Source: Streptomyces sp. cf386
GTDB taxonomy: Bacteria; Actinomycetota; Actinomycetes; Streptomycetales; Streptomycetaceae
DNA: 64,000 nt
Assembly: GCF_900103585.1 (NCBI RefSeq)
Contig: NZ_FNHV01000005.1
Span: forward strand, 372,001-436,000
Reading direction: 5' to 3'
The position numbers and the translations under genes are program-made. Of this stretch, positions 42,845 to 52,010 are shown piece after piece; within the stretch, counting starts at the first letter, position 1; each line of letters opens with the position of its first letter. The notes under the pieces are model-generated. The model was not told where the DNA came from, did no database searches, and saw only the letters and a list, made by a program, of their open reading frames with translations.

Positions 42845-44485
42845 TCAGTGGCCGCGGAACGCCTCCTCCAGCCACCAGGACCCGCGATCGGCGACCACCT
42901 TGGCGTCGATGAGCAGCGGCGTGGAGCGCGGCCCCGCGACCCAGTCCACCACTGCCTTCAGATCGGCCCGCGTTCGCACGGTCACCGCCTCGAAGCCATA
43001 GCCCCGGCCCACGGCCGCGATGTCCGTCGGCGGGAAGCGGACGGTGTCCAGCGGGTGCCCGTCGGGGCCGAAGTGGTGCACCTCGGCGCCGTACGCCTCG
43101 TCGTCGTAGACGACGACCACCATCGGCAGCCCGAGCCGCCGCACCGTGTCGAGCTCGACGGCGCCCATCAACGCGCCGCCGTCCCCGAGCGCGGCCACCG
43201 GCAGCCGGTCCGGCTGGGCGAGCGCCGCCCCGATCGTGGTCGCCAGGCCAAGACCGATCGACTGGAAGGCCTGCGTGAAGCAGAAGCCCTTCTCGTCCGG
43301 CACCGAGAGGTAGGCGCTCGGGTAGCCCATGAAGTTGCCGGAGTCCACGCCGACGACCCGCTCCGCGGGCAGGATGTCGTCGAGCGCGATGCTCAGCGTC
43401 CGGGGGTCGATCCGCTCGCGCGTGCTCGTGTCCTCGTGCCGCACGTCGCGCAGTCGCACCCGGGCCGCGAGAGCCGCCCCGGTCTCCGGGCTCCGATAGC
43501 CCTCCCGCCGCTCGCCGCCCGCCTCGAAGACCTGGCGCGCGGTGAGCCGGACGTCGCCGGTGACGCCGAGGTGGACCGGCCGGTGCGCGCCGAGGGCCGA
43601 CGGGTCGTCGTCGACCTGTACGACGGTGGCGTCGGCGCCGATCAGGCTGCCGTGCCGCATCGTCCACATGTTGAGCGCGCAGCCCCAGCCGACGATCAGG
43701 TCAGCGCCCTGGATCAGTTCGGATGCCAGGGGCGAGGCGAAACCGCCGGAGATGTCCAGCGACCAGGGGTTGCCGTGGAAGAGGCCGCGTGCGACGGCCG
43801 AGGTCGCGAGCAGCGCGCCGTGGCGCTCGGCGAGTGCCTCCAGCGCCGCCCGGCTGCCGGCACCGCGCGATCCCCGGCCCGCCACGAACACCGGCCGCCG
43901 GGACTGCCCGAGCAACTCCCTCAAGGCCGCCACGTCTTCGGCCTCCGGCTCGACCGCGCCCCGTTCCGCCGGTGGCACCGCCTGTGCCAGAGCACCGTCC
44001 GGCACGTCCAACGCCTGGACCGGCAGCGGGAGGTTGAGCAGGACGGTACGCCGCTCCCGCACCGCCAGCCCCACCGCCCCGCACGCCTCCTCGACGGCCT
44101 CCTCCGCCGACGTCACCCGAACCGTGACCGCCCCCACCGCGCGCGCCAACGCCTCCTGGTCGACATAGAAGTTGGACCTGGGCTCGGTCACCTCGGCGGC
44201 GAGGACGACGAGCGGCGTACGGCTCTTGGCCGCCTCCGCGATCCCGGTCATCGCGTTGGTCAGCCCGGGGCCCTGGTGCACGCTCACCACGGCGACCGTG
44301 CCGCTGGTGCGGGCATACGCGTCGGCCATGGTCGCCGCGCCGCCCTCATGGCGTGCGGCGACGAACCGCGCCCCCGCCGCGACCATCGCGTTCGTGACAT
44401 GGAAGTTGCCGGATCCAACCACTCCGAAGACCTGGCCGACCCCGGCCGCGCACAGCGCCCGGCCGACCGCTTCCGCGACCTTCAT
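42845..44485 (-). CDS. ThDP-dependent enzyme of the acetolactate synthase/benzoylformate decarboxylase fold
   Basis: Predicted 546 residues. Its ATG overlaps the cyclase stop (ATGA). Three ThDP-enzyme domains are visible: the pyrimidine-binding domain with catalytic Glu in RHEGGAATMADAYARTSG, a central domain (RPVFVAGRGSRGAG), and the pyrophosphate domain with GDGGALMGAVELDTVRRLGLPMVVVVYDD. The usual NN after the metal motif reads DD. Such enzymes decarboxylate or ligate 2-oxo acids. Pairing with a cyclase-family metal hydrolase suggests a catabolic pathway of a ring or amide compound. The reaction is not identifiable. Confidence 0.83.
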   Translation of the reverse strand: MKVAEAVGRALCAAGVGQVFGVVGSGNFHVTNAMVAAGARFVAARHEGGAATMADAYARTSGTVAVVSVHQGPGLTNAMTGIAEAAKSRTPLVVLAAEVTEPRSNFYVDQEALARAVGAVTVRVTSAEEAVEEACGAVGLAVRERRTVLLNLPLPVQALDVPDGALAQAVPPAERGAVEPEAEDVAALRELLGQSRRPVFVAGRGSRGAGSRAALEALAERHGALLATSAVARGLFHGNPWSLDISGGFASPLASELIQGADLIVGWGCALNMWTMRHGSLIGADATVVQVDDDPSALGAHRPVHLGVTGDVRLTARQVFEAGGERREGYRSPETGAALAARVRLRDVRHEDTSTRERIDPRTLSIALDDILPAERVVGVDSGNFMGYPSAYLSVPDEKGFCFTQAFQSIGLGLATTIGAALAQPDRLPVAALGDGGALMGAVELDTVRRLGLPMVVVVYDDEAYGAEVHHFGPDGHPLDTVRFPPTDIAAVGRGYGFEAVTVRTRADLKAVVDWVAGPRSTPLLIDAKVVADRGSWWLEEAFRGH

Positions 44486-45267
44486 GAGCGCTCCACCAGC
44501 GCGAGCACGCGCGCGGGAGCCCCGGAGCCGGTGACGATCGGCAGCGGTCCCGCGATGACGACGGAGCCGGTCGGCGGCAGGGCGGCGAGGTTCTGCAACT
44601 GCGTCAGGCCGTACTTGTCGCTGCCCATGAGGTAGGAGTGACAGGGATAGGCCGGGTCGAAGGAGTGCGCGCCTCCGGCGTCCGTGCCCACCGTCTCCAC
44701 GCCGAGCCCGATCACCGGTGACTCCTCGGCGACCCAGCGGGCGCACTCCGCCGACAGACCGGGGGTGTGCGGGCCGTTCTCGTCGGCGTTGAGGAACGCC
44801 TCCTGGGAGTGCGAGCGGGCGCTCCAGCCGGTGCGCAGCAGCAGCCAACCGCCTTCGGGCAAGGGGCCGTTCTCGGCTTCCCATGCCTTCACATGGTCGA
44901 TCTCGACCACGAAGTCGGGGTTCTTGGCCACCTCTGCGGTGAAGTCCAGCACGGCCGCCGGTGCGATCAGCCTGCCGGCCGGCACCGAGGCCACGTCGGT
45001 GAGGTCCTTGCCGGTGACCCAGTGGTTCGGGGCGTCGAAGTGGGTGCCGGTGTGCTCGCCGCTGCGGAAGTTGTTCCAGTACCAGGCGGGGCCCCGGTCG
45101 TCGTAGCGGCTGATCTCCTCCAGCTCGAAGACGGCGGTCTGCCCGAACTGGGGCGGCAGTTGGATCACCGGTGTCGACGACGACAGGGGCGAGGTGAGGT
45201 CGACGACTTCGATCGATCCACCCCGCAGACCGGACACCAGCGCGGCAAGGACGGACGGCTCGGACAT
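44482..45267 (-). CDS. Cyclase family metal-dependent hydrolase (KynB-like fold)
   Basis: Predicted 261 residues with AAGGAGG before the ATG. The family motif HTGTHFDAPNHW is intact, with the leading WYWNNFRSGEHTGTH, and further conserved parts are LLLRTGW and VIGLGVETVGTD. Relatives include kynurenine formamidase and isatin hydrolase; all are Zn or Mn hydrolases. First gene of a two-gene operon with the ThDP enzyme. Isatin- or formamide-type hydrolysis is a guess from family only. Confidence 0.87.
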   Translation of the reverse strand: MSEPSVLAALVSGLRGGSIEVVDLTSPLSSSTPVIQLPPQFGQTAVFELEEISRYDDRGPAWYWNNFRSGEHTGTHFDAPNHWVTGKDLTDVASVPAGRLIAPAAVLDFTAEVAKNPDFVVEIDHVKAWEAENGPLPEGGWLLLRTGWSARSHSQEAFLNADENGPHTPGLSAECARWVAEESPVIGLGVETVGTDAGGAHSFDPAYPCHSYLMGSDKYGLTQLQNLAALPPTGSVVIAGPLPIVTGSGAPARVLALVERS

Positions 45268-45374
45268 GACGCCTCCTTGGTTCTCCGGAACTCGACGGTT
45301 CTCTGAACTCACAGCATCGCAGGCACACTTCCCACCTCTTGACGCGTCAATGACAACGGTGGCTTGATGGCATA

Positions 45375-45388
45375 TCGGAGCGCTCCCA
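45375..45388 (+). promoter_or_regulatory. CebR-like operator
   Basis: TCGGAGCGCTCCCA matches the CebR consensus TGGGAGCGCTCCCA at 13 of 14 positions. It lies 51 bp before the esterase ATG. CebR represses cellulase and cellobiose genes in Streptomyces and is released by cello-oligosaccharides. A role on a mannan/acetyl-ester operon is inferred. Confidence 0.7.
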
Positions 45389-45438
45389 CCCCACGCGCGC
45401 GAAGCGCGCTGACAGATGCGGCCAGGGAAGGGAACACC

Positions 45439-46521
45439 ATGCGCGGCAGCCGTCACCCAGTCTCGTGGATCTTTCCGCTGCTCGCCCTGCTGGGCACGCT
45501 GCTCCTGCCCGTCGGAGTCGGCCTGGCGCCGCGAGCCGCCGCGGCAGCGACGCCCGTGCGCATCATGCCGCTCGGCGACTCGATCACCGGCTCGCCCGGC
45601 TGCTGGCGTGCGGTGCTATGGAACCGGCTGCAGTCCGCCGGGTACACGGACATCGACTTCGTCGGCACCCTCGGCCCGCAGGGCTGCGGGCAGCCCTACG
45701 ACGGGGACAACGAAGGCCACGGCGGTGAACTGGTCACCAACGTGGCCGATCAGAACCTGCTGCCGGCCCGACTGGCGGCCACGTTGCCGGACATCGTTGT
45801 CATGCACTTCGGTACCAACGACGTATGGAGCGGCATCGCCCCCGATCGGATCCTCGCCGCCTACACCAAGCTCGTGGAGCAGATGCGGGCCTCCAACCCG
45901 GACATGAGGATCCTGGTCGCCCAGATCATTCCGATGAACCCGAGCAGTTGCACCGGCTGCGCGCAGCGCGTCGTCGAGTTCAACGCACGGATCCCCGAGT
46001 GGGCGCGGGCGACGGGCACCAGCCGTTCCCCCGTCACCGTGGTCGACCAGTGGACGGGCTTCGACACGGCCACGGACACCTACGACGGCGTGCACCCGAG
46101 CACATCCGGGGACGAGAAGATCGCCGCCCGTTGGTACCCGGCCCTGGCCTCGCTCCTCGGCGAGAACCCGGGGGATCCGGGAGACCCCGGTGACCCTGCC
46201 GCCTGCACCGCGTCCTTCCGGGCCGTCTCCACCTGGCAGGGCGGCTACCAGGGCGAGGTCACGGTGACCAACGCGTCCGCGGCCCCCGTCCCGGGCTGGA
46301 CCGTGACCGTCGTACCGGCCGACGGCGCCCGGCTCACGCAGGCCTGGAACGGCACCTTCACCACCGCCGACGACGGCACGGCCATCGTCACCGACGCGAG
46401 CTGGAACGGCACCCTCGCGCCGGGCGCGAGCGCCACCTTCGGATTCATCGCCAGTACCCCGGCAACGGCCAACGCCCCGTCGGCGACTGTCACGTGCACG
46501 GCGCGCACCGCGTCCTCCTGA
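45439..46521 (+). CDS. Secreted SGNH/GDSL esterase with C-terminal CBM2
   Basis: Predicted 360 residues, GGGAAGGGA before the ATG. A signal peptide ends near AAAAA at residue 35. The SGNH blocks are clear: IMPLGDSIT (catalytic Ser), GHGGE, FGTNDVW (Asn) and DGVHPS (Asp/His). After a Gly/Asp/Pro linker comes a family 2 carbohydrate-binding module (CTASFRAVSTWQGGYQGEVTVTNAS ... WNGTLAPGASATFGF). It probably removes acetyl groups from hemicellulose while bound to cellulose. It is 35 bp upstream of the mannanase gene and behind the CebR-like box, so the two form an operon. Confidence 0.9.
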   Translation: MRGSRHPVSWIFPLLALLGTLLLPVGVGLAPRAAAAATPVRIMPLGDSITGSPGCWRAVLWNRLQSAGYTDIDFVGTLGPQGCGQPYDGDNEGHGGELVTNVADQNLLPARLAATLPDIVVMHFGTNDVWSGIAPDRILAAYTKLVEQMRASNPDMRILVAQIIPMNPSSCTGCAQRVVEFNARIPEWARATGTSRSPVTVVDQWTGFDTATDTYDGVHPSTSGDEKIAARWYPALASLLGENPGDPGDPGDPAACTASFRAVSTWQGGYQGEVTVTNASAAPVPGWTVTVVPADGARLTQAWNGTFTTADDGTAIVTDASWNGTLAPGASATFGFIASTPATANAPSATVTCTARTASS

Positions 46522-46556
46522 CGCATCGTCACCCCATCGAACTCTTGGGAGCCGCC

Positions 46557-48188
46557 ATGAGATCCCGCACCCGCACCGCCCCTCGAGTGGCCGCCGTAGT
46601 GGCCGCCCTCCTGGGCCTGCTCGTCCCGTTACTCTCCTCCGCCACGCCCGCCCAGGCGGCTGCCACCGGCATCCACATCAGCAACGGCCGCCTGGTGGAA
46701 GGCAACGGCAACGACTTCGTCATGCGGGGCGTCAACCACGCCCACACCTGGTATCCGAACCAGACTCAGTCGCTGGCGGACGTCAAGGCACTGGGCGCCA
46801 ACTCCGTCCGGGTGGTCCTCGCCGACGGTCATCGCTGGACCGCGAACAGCGCCTCGGACGTGGCAAGCGTCATCTCCCAGTGCAAGGCCAACCGGCTCAT
46901 CTGTGTCCTGGAGGTGCACGACACCACCGGTTACGGAGAGGAGGCCGCGGCCGGGACCCTCGACCAGGCCGCCGACTACTGGATCGGCCTGAAGAGCGTG
47001 CTGGAGGGCCAGGAGAACTACGTCGTCATCAACATCGGCAACGAGCCCTGGGGCAACACCAATCCGGCCAGCTGGACCGATCCCACCATCGCCGCGATCA
47101 AGAAGCTGCGGAACGCCGGCTTCGCGCACACGATCATGGTGGACGCGCCCAACTGGGGCCAGGACTGGCAGGGCGTCATGCGGGACAACGCCAAGTCCGT
47201 CTACGCCGCCGACCCCACCGGCAACCTGATCTTCTCGATCCACATGTACAGCGTGTATGACACGGCTCAGGAGATCACCGACTACCTGAACACGTTCGTG
47301 AACGCCGAACTGCCCCTTCTCATCGGTGAGTTCGGCGGTCCGCCCGACCAGTACGGCGACCCGGACGAGGACACCATGATGGCCGCCGCCCAGCAGCTCC
47401 GGCTCGGCTATCTGGCCTGGTCCTGGAGCGGCAACACCGACCCGATCCTCGACCTGGCGGTCAACTTCGATCCGAGTCGGCTGAGTTCCTGGGGCGAGCG
47501 CATCTTCCACGGCGCCAACGGCATCGCCGCCACCTCGAAGGAAGCCACCGTCTACGCCTCGGGCGGGGGCGACACCACTCCCCCGACCGCTCCCGGGACA
47601 CCGACCGCCTCGGAGGTGACGTCGTCGTCGGTGAAGCTGGCGTGGGCCGCCGCCACCGACGCGACGGGTGTCACGGGCTATGACGTGGTGCGCGTGGACG
47701 GCACGAGCGAGGTCGCGGCCATCAGTACGACCGCCGCCTCCGCCACGGTCACCGGCCTCGCGCCGTCGGCCTCGTACACCTTCGCCGTCTACGCCCGCGA
47801 CGCCGCCGGCAACCGCTCGCAGCGCTCCGGCACGGTGACGGCCACCACCGCCTCCGGCGGATCGTCGACGAACTGCGGTGTCGCCTACAGGGTGACGAAC
47901 GAGTGGCCCGGCGGCTTCCAGGGCGAGATCGTCCTCCGCAACACCGGCAGCTCGGCGATCAACGGCTGGACGCTGCGCTGGACCTTCCCGGACAGTCAAC
48001 GCGTCAGCAACCTGTGGGGCGGCACCGCGACCCAGAGCGGCGCCGAGGTGAGCGTCACCTCCGTGTCGTACACGGCGTCGATCGCCCCGGCCGGTTCCGT
48101 CACCCTCGGCTTCACGGCCACCAAGGGCAGCACGAACCCCGGCCCCGCGGCCTTCACACTCAACGACTCCGCCTGCTCACTGGCTTGA
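46557..48188 (+). CDS. manA: Secreted GH5 endo-beta-1,4-mannanase with Fn3 and CBM2
   Basis: Predicted 543 residues with TTGGGAG before the ATG. Signal peptide through AAA near residue 38. The catalytic GH5 domain spans about 39-330: RGVNHAHTWYPNQTQSLADVKALGANSVRVVL, acid/base Glu163 in NIGNEPWG and nucleophile Glu258 in LIGEFGG. It resembles the Streptomyces mannanase ManA. A fibronectin type III domain follows (PPTAPGTPTASEVTSSSVKLAW), then CBM2 (CGVAYRVTNEWPGGFQGEIVLRNTG). It cuts mannan chains outside the cell. Regulation with the esterase by cello-oligosaccharides via the CebR-like box is likely but not shown. Confidence 0.93.
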   Translation: MRSRTRTAPRVAAVVAALLGLLVPLLSSATPAQAAATGIHISNGRLVEGNGNDFVMRGVNHAHTWYPNQTQSLADVKALGANSVRVVLADGHRWTANSASDVASVISQCKANRLICVLEVHDTTGYGEEAAAGTLDQAADYWIGLKSVLEGQENYVVINIGNEPWGNTNPASWTDPTIAAIKKLRNAGFAHTIMVDAPNWGQDWQGVMRDNAKSVYAADPTGNLIFSIHMYSVYDTAQEITDYLNTFVNAELPLLIGEFGGPPDQYGDPDEDTMMAAAQQLRLGYLAWSWSGNTDPILDLAVNFDPSRLSSWGERIFHGANGIAATSKEATVYASGGGDTTPPTAPGTPTASEVTSSSVKLAWAAATDATGVTGYDVVRVDGTSEVAAISTTAASATVTGLAPSASYTFAVYARDAAGNRSQRSGTVTATTASGGSSTNCGVAYRVTNEWPGGFQGEIVLRNTGSSAINGWTLRWTFPDSQRVSNLWGGTATQSGAEVSVTSVSYTASIAPAGSVTLGFTATKGSTNPGPAAFTLNDSACSLA

Positions 48189-48310
48189 CCCTCCCTACGC
48201 CGTCCTCCTTGGCGTCCTCGGCACAGGGCGTCAAGGAAGCGCACGCCGGCACCACAGGACCGTGACAGGGACCACACAGACTCACATGTAGGGCACACGA
48301 AAGATCCGGA

Positions 48311-48329
48311 TAAGGTGAGGCTGGCCTAA
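48311..48329 (+). promoter_or_regulatory. Iron box (DmdR/IdeR-type operator)
   Basis: TAAGGTGAGGCTGGCCTAA matches the consensus TTAGGTTAGGCTAACCTAA at 15 of 19 positions. It sits 35 bp upstream of the siderophore-binding lipoprotein start, so iron-dependent repression by a DmdR/IdeR protein is expected. Confidence 0.85.
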
Positions 48330-48364
48330 TGGCCGACCCATGTACCCCCAAAGGGAGCCTTGCC

Positions 48365-49408
48365 ATGCTTCACCGGCGCCGCGGCACTGCCGCCGTCGCT
48401 CTTGCCGTCGCCGCCGCCCTGTCCCTCGCGGCCTGCGGCGGTTCCAACGACAGCGCGGACACCAAGGGTTCCGCGGCCGGAGCCGGCGACAAGAAGGACG
48501 TGGCCAAGGGGGGCAAGGACTTCGCCTCCGCCGCGAAGAAGACCGCGGCGATGGGAACCGACGCCAAGCCGGGTCAGTGGCCGCGGACCGTCGAGCACGC
48601 CATGGGCGAGACGGTCATCAAGGCGCAGCCCAAGCGTGTCGTGGTCCTGGACGTCGGCGAGCTCGACAACGTCGTCTCGCTCGGTATCAAGCCGGTCGGC
48701 CTCGCCCCCACCGAGGGCTCCCCCGAGCTGCCTTCCTACCTGAAGAAGGACGCCGGCACCCCGGAGAACGTCGGCACCATCAACAACCTCAACCTGGAGG
48801 CGATCGCCGGCCTCAAGCCGGACCTGATCCTCGGCAGCCAGCTGCGCGCCGCGGACAAGTACGACGAGCTGTCGAAGATCGCCCCCACCGTCTTCTCCAT
48901 CCGCCCGGGCTTCACCTGGAAGGAGAACTACCTCCTGAACGCCGCGGCGCTGGACAAGACCGCCGAGGCCAAGGCGAAGCTCGCCGCGTACGACAAGAAG
49001 GTCGACGAACTCGACACCGAACTCGGCGCCGACAAGCCGACCGTGTCGATGGTCCGGTTCATGCCCGACGGTGTGATCCGCCTCTACGCCAACGCCTCGT
49101 TCATCGGCACGATCCTCAAGGACGCGGGCATCCCGCGCCCCAAGAACCAGGACATCGAGGACCTGGCCGCCGAGGTCAGCGCCGAGAACATCGACCAGGC
49201 CGACGCGGACTTCATCTTCACCGGCGTGTACGGCGACCCCAAGGCCACCGACAAGTCCCGCGCCCAGGGCAACCCGCTGTGGAAGAACCTCAAGGCGGTC
49301 AAGGCCGGTCACGCGTACGACGTCCCGGACGAGACCTGGTACCTGGGCCTGGGCGTCACCGCGGCCGACGAGGTCCTCGCGGACCTGGAGAAGTACCTGG
49401 CCGAGTAA
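48365..49408 (+). CDS. Iron-siderophore ABC transporter substrate-binding lipoprotein
   Basis: Predicted 347 residues with AAAGGGAG before the ATG. The lipobox LSLAACGG places the mature N-terminal Cys near residue 22. The Fe-siderophore binding protein family pattern is clear: PKRVVVLDVGELDNVVSLGIKPVGLAPTEGS, LNLEAIAGLKPDLILGS, and TWYLGLGVTAADEVLADLEKYL at the end. It binds ferric siderophore at the outer face and hands it to the permeases encoded next. It follows an iron box. No ATPase gene follows in the operon. Confidence 0.93.
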   Translation: MLHRRRGTAAVALAVAAALSLAACGGSNDSADTKGSAAGAGDKKDVAKGGKDFASAAKKTAAMGTDAKPGQWPRTVEHAMGETVIKAQPKRVVVLDVGELDNVVSLGIKPVGLAPTEGSPELPSYLKKDAGTPENVGTINNLNLEAIAGLKPDLILGSQLRAADKYDELSKIAPTVFSIRPGFTWKENYLLNAAALDKTAEAKAKLAAYDKKVDELDTELGADKPTVSMVRFMPDGVIRLYANASFIGTILKDAGIPRPKNQDIEDLAAEVSAENIDQADADFIFTGVYGDPKATDKSRAQGNPLWKNLKAVKAGHAYDVPDETWYLGLGVTAADEVLADLEKYLAE

Positions 49409-49456
49409 GGCCAGAACGAGCGACCGGCAAGAACGAGAAACAGCAGAAGGAACCGC

Positions 49457-50461
49457 ATGTCCCGTACCACCCGGCGACGCCTCGCCTGGACGGTCGCGGG
49501 CATGCTCCTGCTGCTCCTGGCCGTCCTGCTCAGCCTCGCCCTCGGCAGCCGCCAGATCCCCCCGGGCGAGGTGTTCGACGCCCTGCTGCACGGCGGCACC
49601 GGTGACAACGCACAGGTCGTGCGAGTGCTGCGGGTCCCCCGCACGGTCATCGGCGTGATGGTCGGGCTGGCCCTCGCGGTCGCCGGGGTGGTCATGCAGG
49701 GCATCACCCGCAATCCGATCGCCGAACCCGGCGTCCTCGGCGTCAGCCAGGGCGCCTCGCTGGGCGTCGTCTGCGCGATCGCGTTCCTCGGGGTGCACAC
49801 GCCCGCCGGCTACGTCTGGTTCGCGTTCGCCGGTGCGGGGCTCGCCGCGGTGGCCGCGTACGCCGTGGCCGGCAGCGGACGCAGCGGCGCCTCGCCGGTC
49901 AAGCTGGCGCTGGCCGGGGCCGCGATGAACGCGTTCATCGCCTCCGTGGTCTCCGCGATCGTCACGACCGACGCCCGGGCCCTGGACGAGTTCCGCTTCT
50001 GGGACGTCGGCTCGATCGCCGGGCGCGACGGTGCGATCGTCGCGCAGACATGGCCGTTCCTGCTGGTGGGGCTGGTGCTGGTCGCCGCCGTGGCCAGGGG
50101 CCTTGACGCCCTCGCCCTCGGCGACGACGTGGCCAGGGGGCTCGGTCACCGGGTGGCCCTGCTGCGGGCCCTGGGCGCGCTCGCCGCGACCGTGCTGACC
50201 GGGGTCGCCGTCGCGGTCGCAGGTCCGATCGCGTTCACGGGGCTCGCCGTCCCGCACATCGCGCGGGCGCTGGTGGGCGCCGACCACCGCTGGGTCCTCG
50301 CCCTGTCCGCGCTGCTGGGTCCCGCGGTGATCCTGGTGTCGGACGTGCTCGGCCGTCTCGTCTTCGCGCCCTCGGAGGTGCCGGTGGCCGTGATGACCGC
50401 GTTGCTCGGCGTGCCGTTCCTGATCGCGCTCGTACGCAGGAAGGCGACGGTGGCGACGTGA
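49457..50461 (+). CDS. FecCD-family iron-siderophore permease, first subunit
   Basis: Predicted 334 residues, with AAGGAA before the ATG. About nine hydrophobic segments plus the family motifs VPRTVIGVMVGLALAVAGVVMQGITRNPIAEPGVLGVSQGASLGVV and GPIAFTGLAVPHIARALVG. It is one half of the membrane channel of the ferric-siderophore importer. Its TGA overlaps the next GTG (GTGA). Confidence 0.93.
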   Translation: MSRTTRRRLAWTVAGMLLLLLAVLLSLALGSRQIPPGEVFDALLHGGTGDNAQVVRVLRVPRTVIGVMVGLALAVAGVVMQGITRNPIAEPGVLGVSQGASLGVVCAIAFLGVHTPAGYVWFAFAGAGLAAVAAYAVAGSGRSGASPVKLALAGAAMNAFIASVVSAIVTTDARALDEFRFWDVGSIAGRDGAIVAQTWPFLLVGLVLVAAVARGLDALALGDDVARGLGHRVALLRALGALAATVLTGVAVAVAGPIAFTGLAVPHIARALVGADHRWVLALSALLGPAVILVSDVLGRLVFAPSEVPVAVMTALLGVPFLIALVRRKATVAT

Positions 50462-51543
50462 CCTTGCCTCTTGAGCGCACGGCCCTCGCGCCGCGGCGGC
50501 TGCGCCCCGCCGGCTACAGCGTCGTCCGCGTCGGGGACCGCAGCTTCCTGCTGCACCGCCGGGCGAGTGCCGTAGCCGTCCTGCTGGCCGTCGTCCTGGC
50601 GACGACGGCCGTCGTGTCCCTGTGCGTCGGCGAGTCGTACGTCTCCCCGACGGAGGTCGTCCGGGTGCTGCTCGGCCAGCCGAGTCCCGACGAGTTGGTC
50701 GTCGGCACGCTGCGTCTGCCCCGCCTGGTGACGGGTCTGCTGGTCGGCGCCGCCTTCGGTGTCTCCGGTGCGCTGATCCAGTCCGTCGCGCGCAACTCCC
50801 TGGCCAGTCCCGACGTCATCGGCGTCACCCATGGTGCGGGCGCGGCGACGGTGACGGCGATGACCTTCGGGATCACGTCGTACGCCGCCCTGCCGTACGT
50901 CTCCGTCGTGGGCGGGCTCTCGGCCGCCGCGCTCGTCTACGTCTTCGCCTGGCGGGGCGGCCTGCACGCCACACGTTTCGTCCTGGTGGGCATCGGCGTG
51001 TCGATCGCGCTGGGTTCGCTGACCCGGCTGTTCCTCACCAAGGGCGACTATCTGGTGGCCCAGCAGGCCAAGGTCTGGCTGACCGGTTCGCTCAACGGCC
51101 GGGGCTACGACCAGGCAGCGCCCCTCGCCTGGGTCCTCCTCGCGTTGCTCCCGGCCCTGCTGTGGTCGGCGTACGCCCAGCGCATGGTGTCCCTGGACGA
51201 CAGCACGGCGACCGCGTTGGGCGTACGGCTCGGTCCGGTCCGGCTGGGGCTCACCGCGGTCGGGGTGGTGCTGGCGTCGGTGGCGACCGGTGCCGCGGGC
51301 CCGGTCGACTTCGTGGCGCTGCTCGCCCCGCAGATCGCCCACCGGCTGACCCGTACCGCCCAGATCCCGCTGTTCTCCTCCGCCCTTACCGGCGCCACGA
51401 TCGTCGTCGTCGCGGACCTGCTGGCCCGCCGTCTGTTCTCCCCCGTCGAGCTGCCGGTGGGCGTGCTCACGGCGGCGGTCGGGGCGCCGTATCTGATGTG
51501 GCTGATCGCCCGGACCCGGGCTCGCGCGGGCAGGGGCGTCTGA
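50458..51543 (+). CDS. FecCD-family iron-siderophore permease, second subunit
   Basis: Predicted 361 residues from a GTG overlapping the previous stop. Motifs: LRLPRLVTGLLVGAAFGVSGALIQSVARNSLASPDVIGVTHGAG and AAGPVDFVALLAPQIAHRLT. Together with the preceding permease it forms the heteromeric channel. The FecE-type ATPase that would energise it is not in this window, so it must be supplied from another locus. Confidence 0.93.
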   Translation: MTLPLERTALAPRRLRPAGYSVVRVGDRSFLLHRRASAVAVLLAVVLATTAVVSLCVGESYVSPTEVVRVLLGQPSPDELVVGTLRLPRLVTGLLVGAAFGVSGALIQSVARNSLASPDVIGVTHGAGAATVTAMTFGITSYAALPYVSVVGGLSAAALVYVFAWRGGLHATRFVLVGIGVSIALGSLTRLFLTKGDYLVAQQAKVWLTGSLNGRGYDQAAPLAWVLLALLPALLWSAYAQRMVSLDDSTATALGVRLGPVRLGLTAVGVVLASVATGAAGPVDFVALLAPQIAHRLTRTAQIPLFSSALTGATIVVVADLLARRLFSPVELPVGVLTAAVGAPYLMWLIARTRARAGRGV

Positions 51544-51618
51544 CCTTCGGGGCGGCCACCGGCGTCTCGGCACGGATGACCTCCGGCGGGGCACCCGTGG
51601 AGGCAACCTGTAAGAGTG

Positions 51619-51633
51619 CGGAAGCGTCTTCCG
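51619..51633. repeat. Short inverted repeat before the EF-hand gene
   Basis: CGGAAG (51619-51624), three bases, CTTCCG (51628-51633). It lies between the iron permease stop and the EF-hand gene. It could be a weak terminator or a regulator site; the arms are only six bases. Confidence 0.35.
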
Positions 51634-51686
51634 TGTGGAGCGGGGTGGGTCGGCCGCCTGCCGACATCAGGAACGAGGGTGGCACG

Positions 51687-51941
51687 ATGAGCGAGAAGGC
51701 CCGCAAGCTGTTCGAGGCGCTCGACCTCGACCACAACGGGACCCTGACCCGCGCAGAGGTGATCATCGCCCTGCGCACGAAGGGCCCGTCCCTGGCCGCG
51801 TCGGGTGACCTGCCGTTCTGGGCCGTAGGAGACGAGAACGCCTCCTCCGCGCTGTTCGACGCCGCCGACCAGAACGGGGACGAGGTACTGACGCTGGAGG
51901 AGTTCACCGCGGTGGTCGACCGCCGGTTCGGCTGGAGCTGA
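51687..51941 (+). CDS. Small EF-hand calcium-binding protein
   Basis: Predicted 84 residues. Two EF-hand loops are complete: DLDHNGTLTRAE (about residues 12-23) and DQNGDEVLTLEE (about 58-69), with ligand positions 1, 3, 5, 7, 9 and 12 filled. Two-loop calmodulin-like proteins of this size are known in Streptomyces and act as calcium sensors or buffers. The gene is a monocistron between the iron operon and a convergent thioesterase gene. Confidence 0.87.
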   Translation: MSEKARKLFEALDLDHNGTLTRAEVIIALRTKGPSLAASGDLPFWAVGDENASSALFDAADQNGDEVLTLEEFTAVVDRRFGWS

Positions 51942-52010
51942 CGACTCCGTTCCGCCGGTTGCCGACGCACCTGACTCACCTGCGGCCGACCCGGCCCCTC
52001 GGCGATACGG

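Noticed and set aside
48190..48300. A terminator after the mannanase gene
   Set aside because: Only a five-base stem (ACGCC ... GGCGT) was found; too weak to call.
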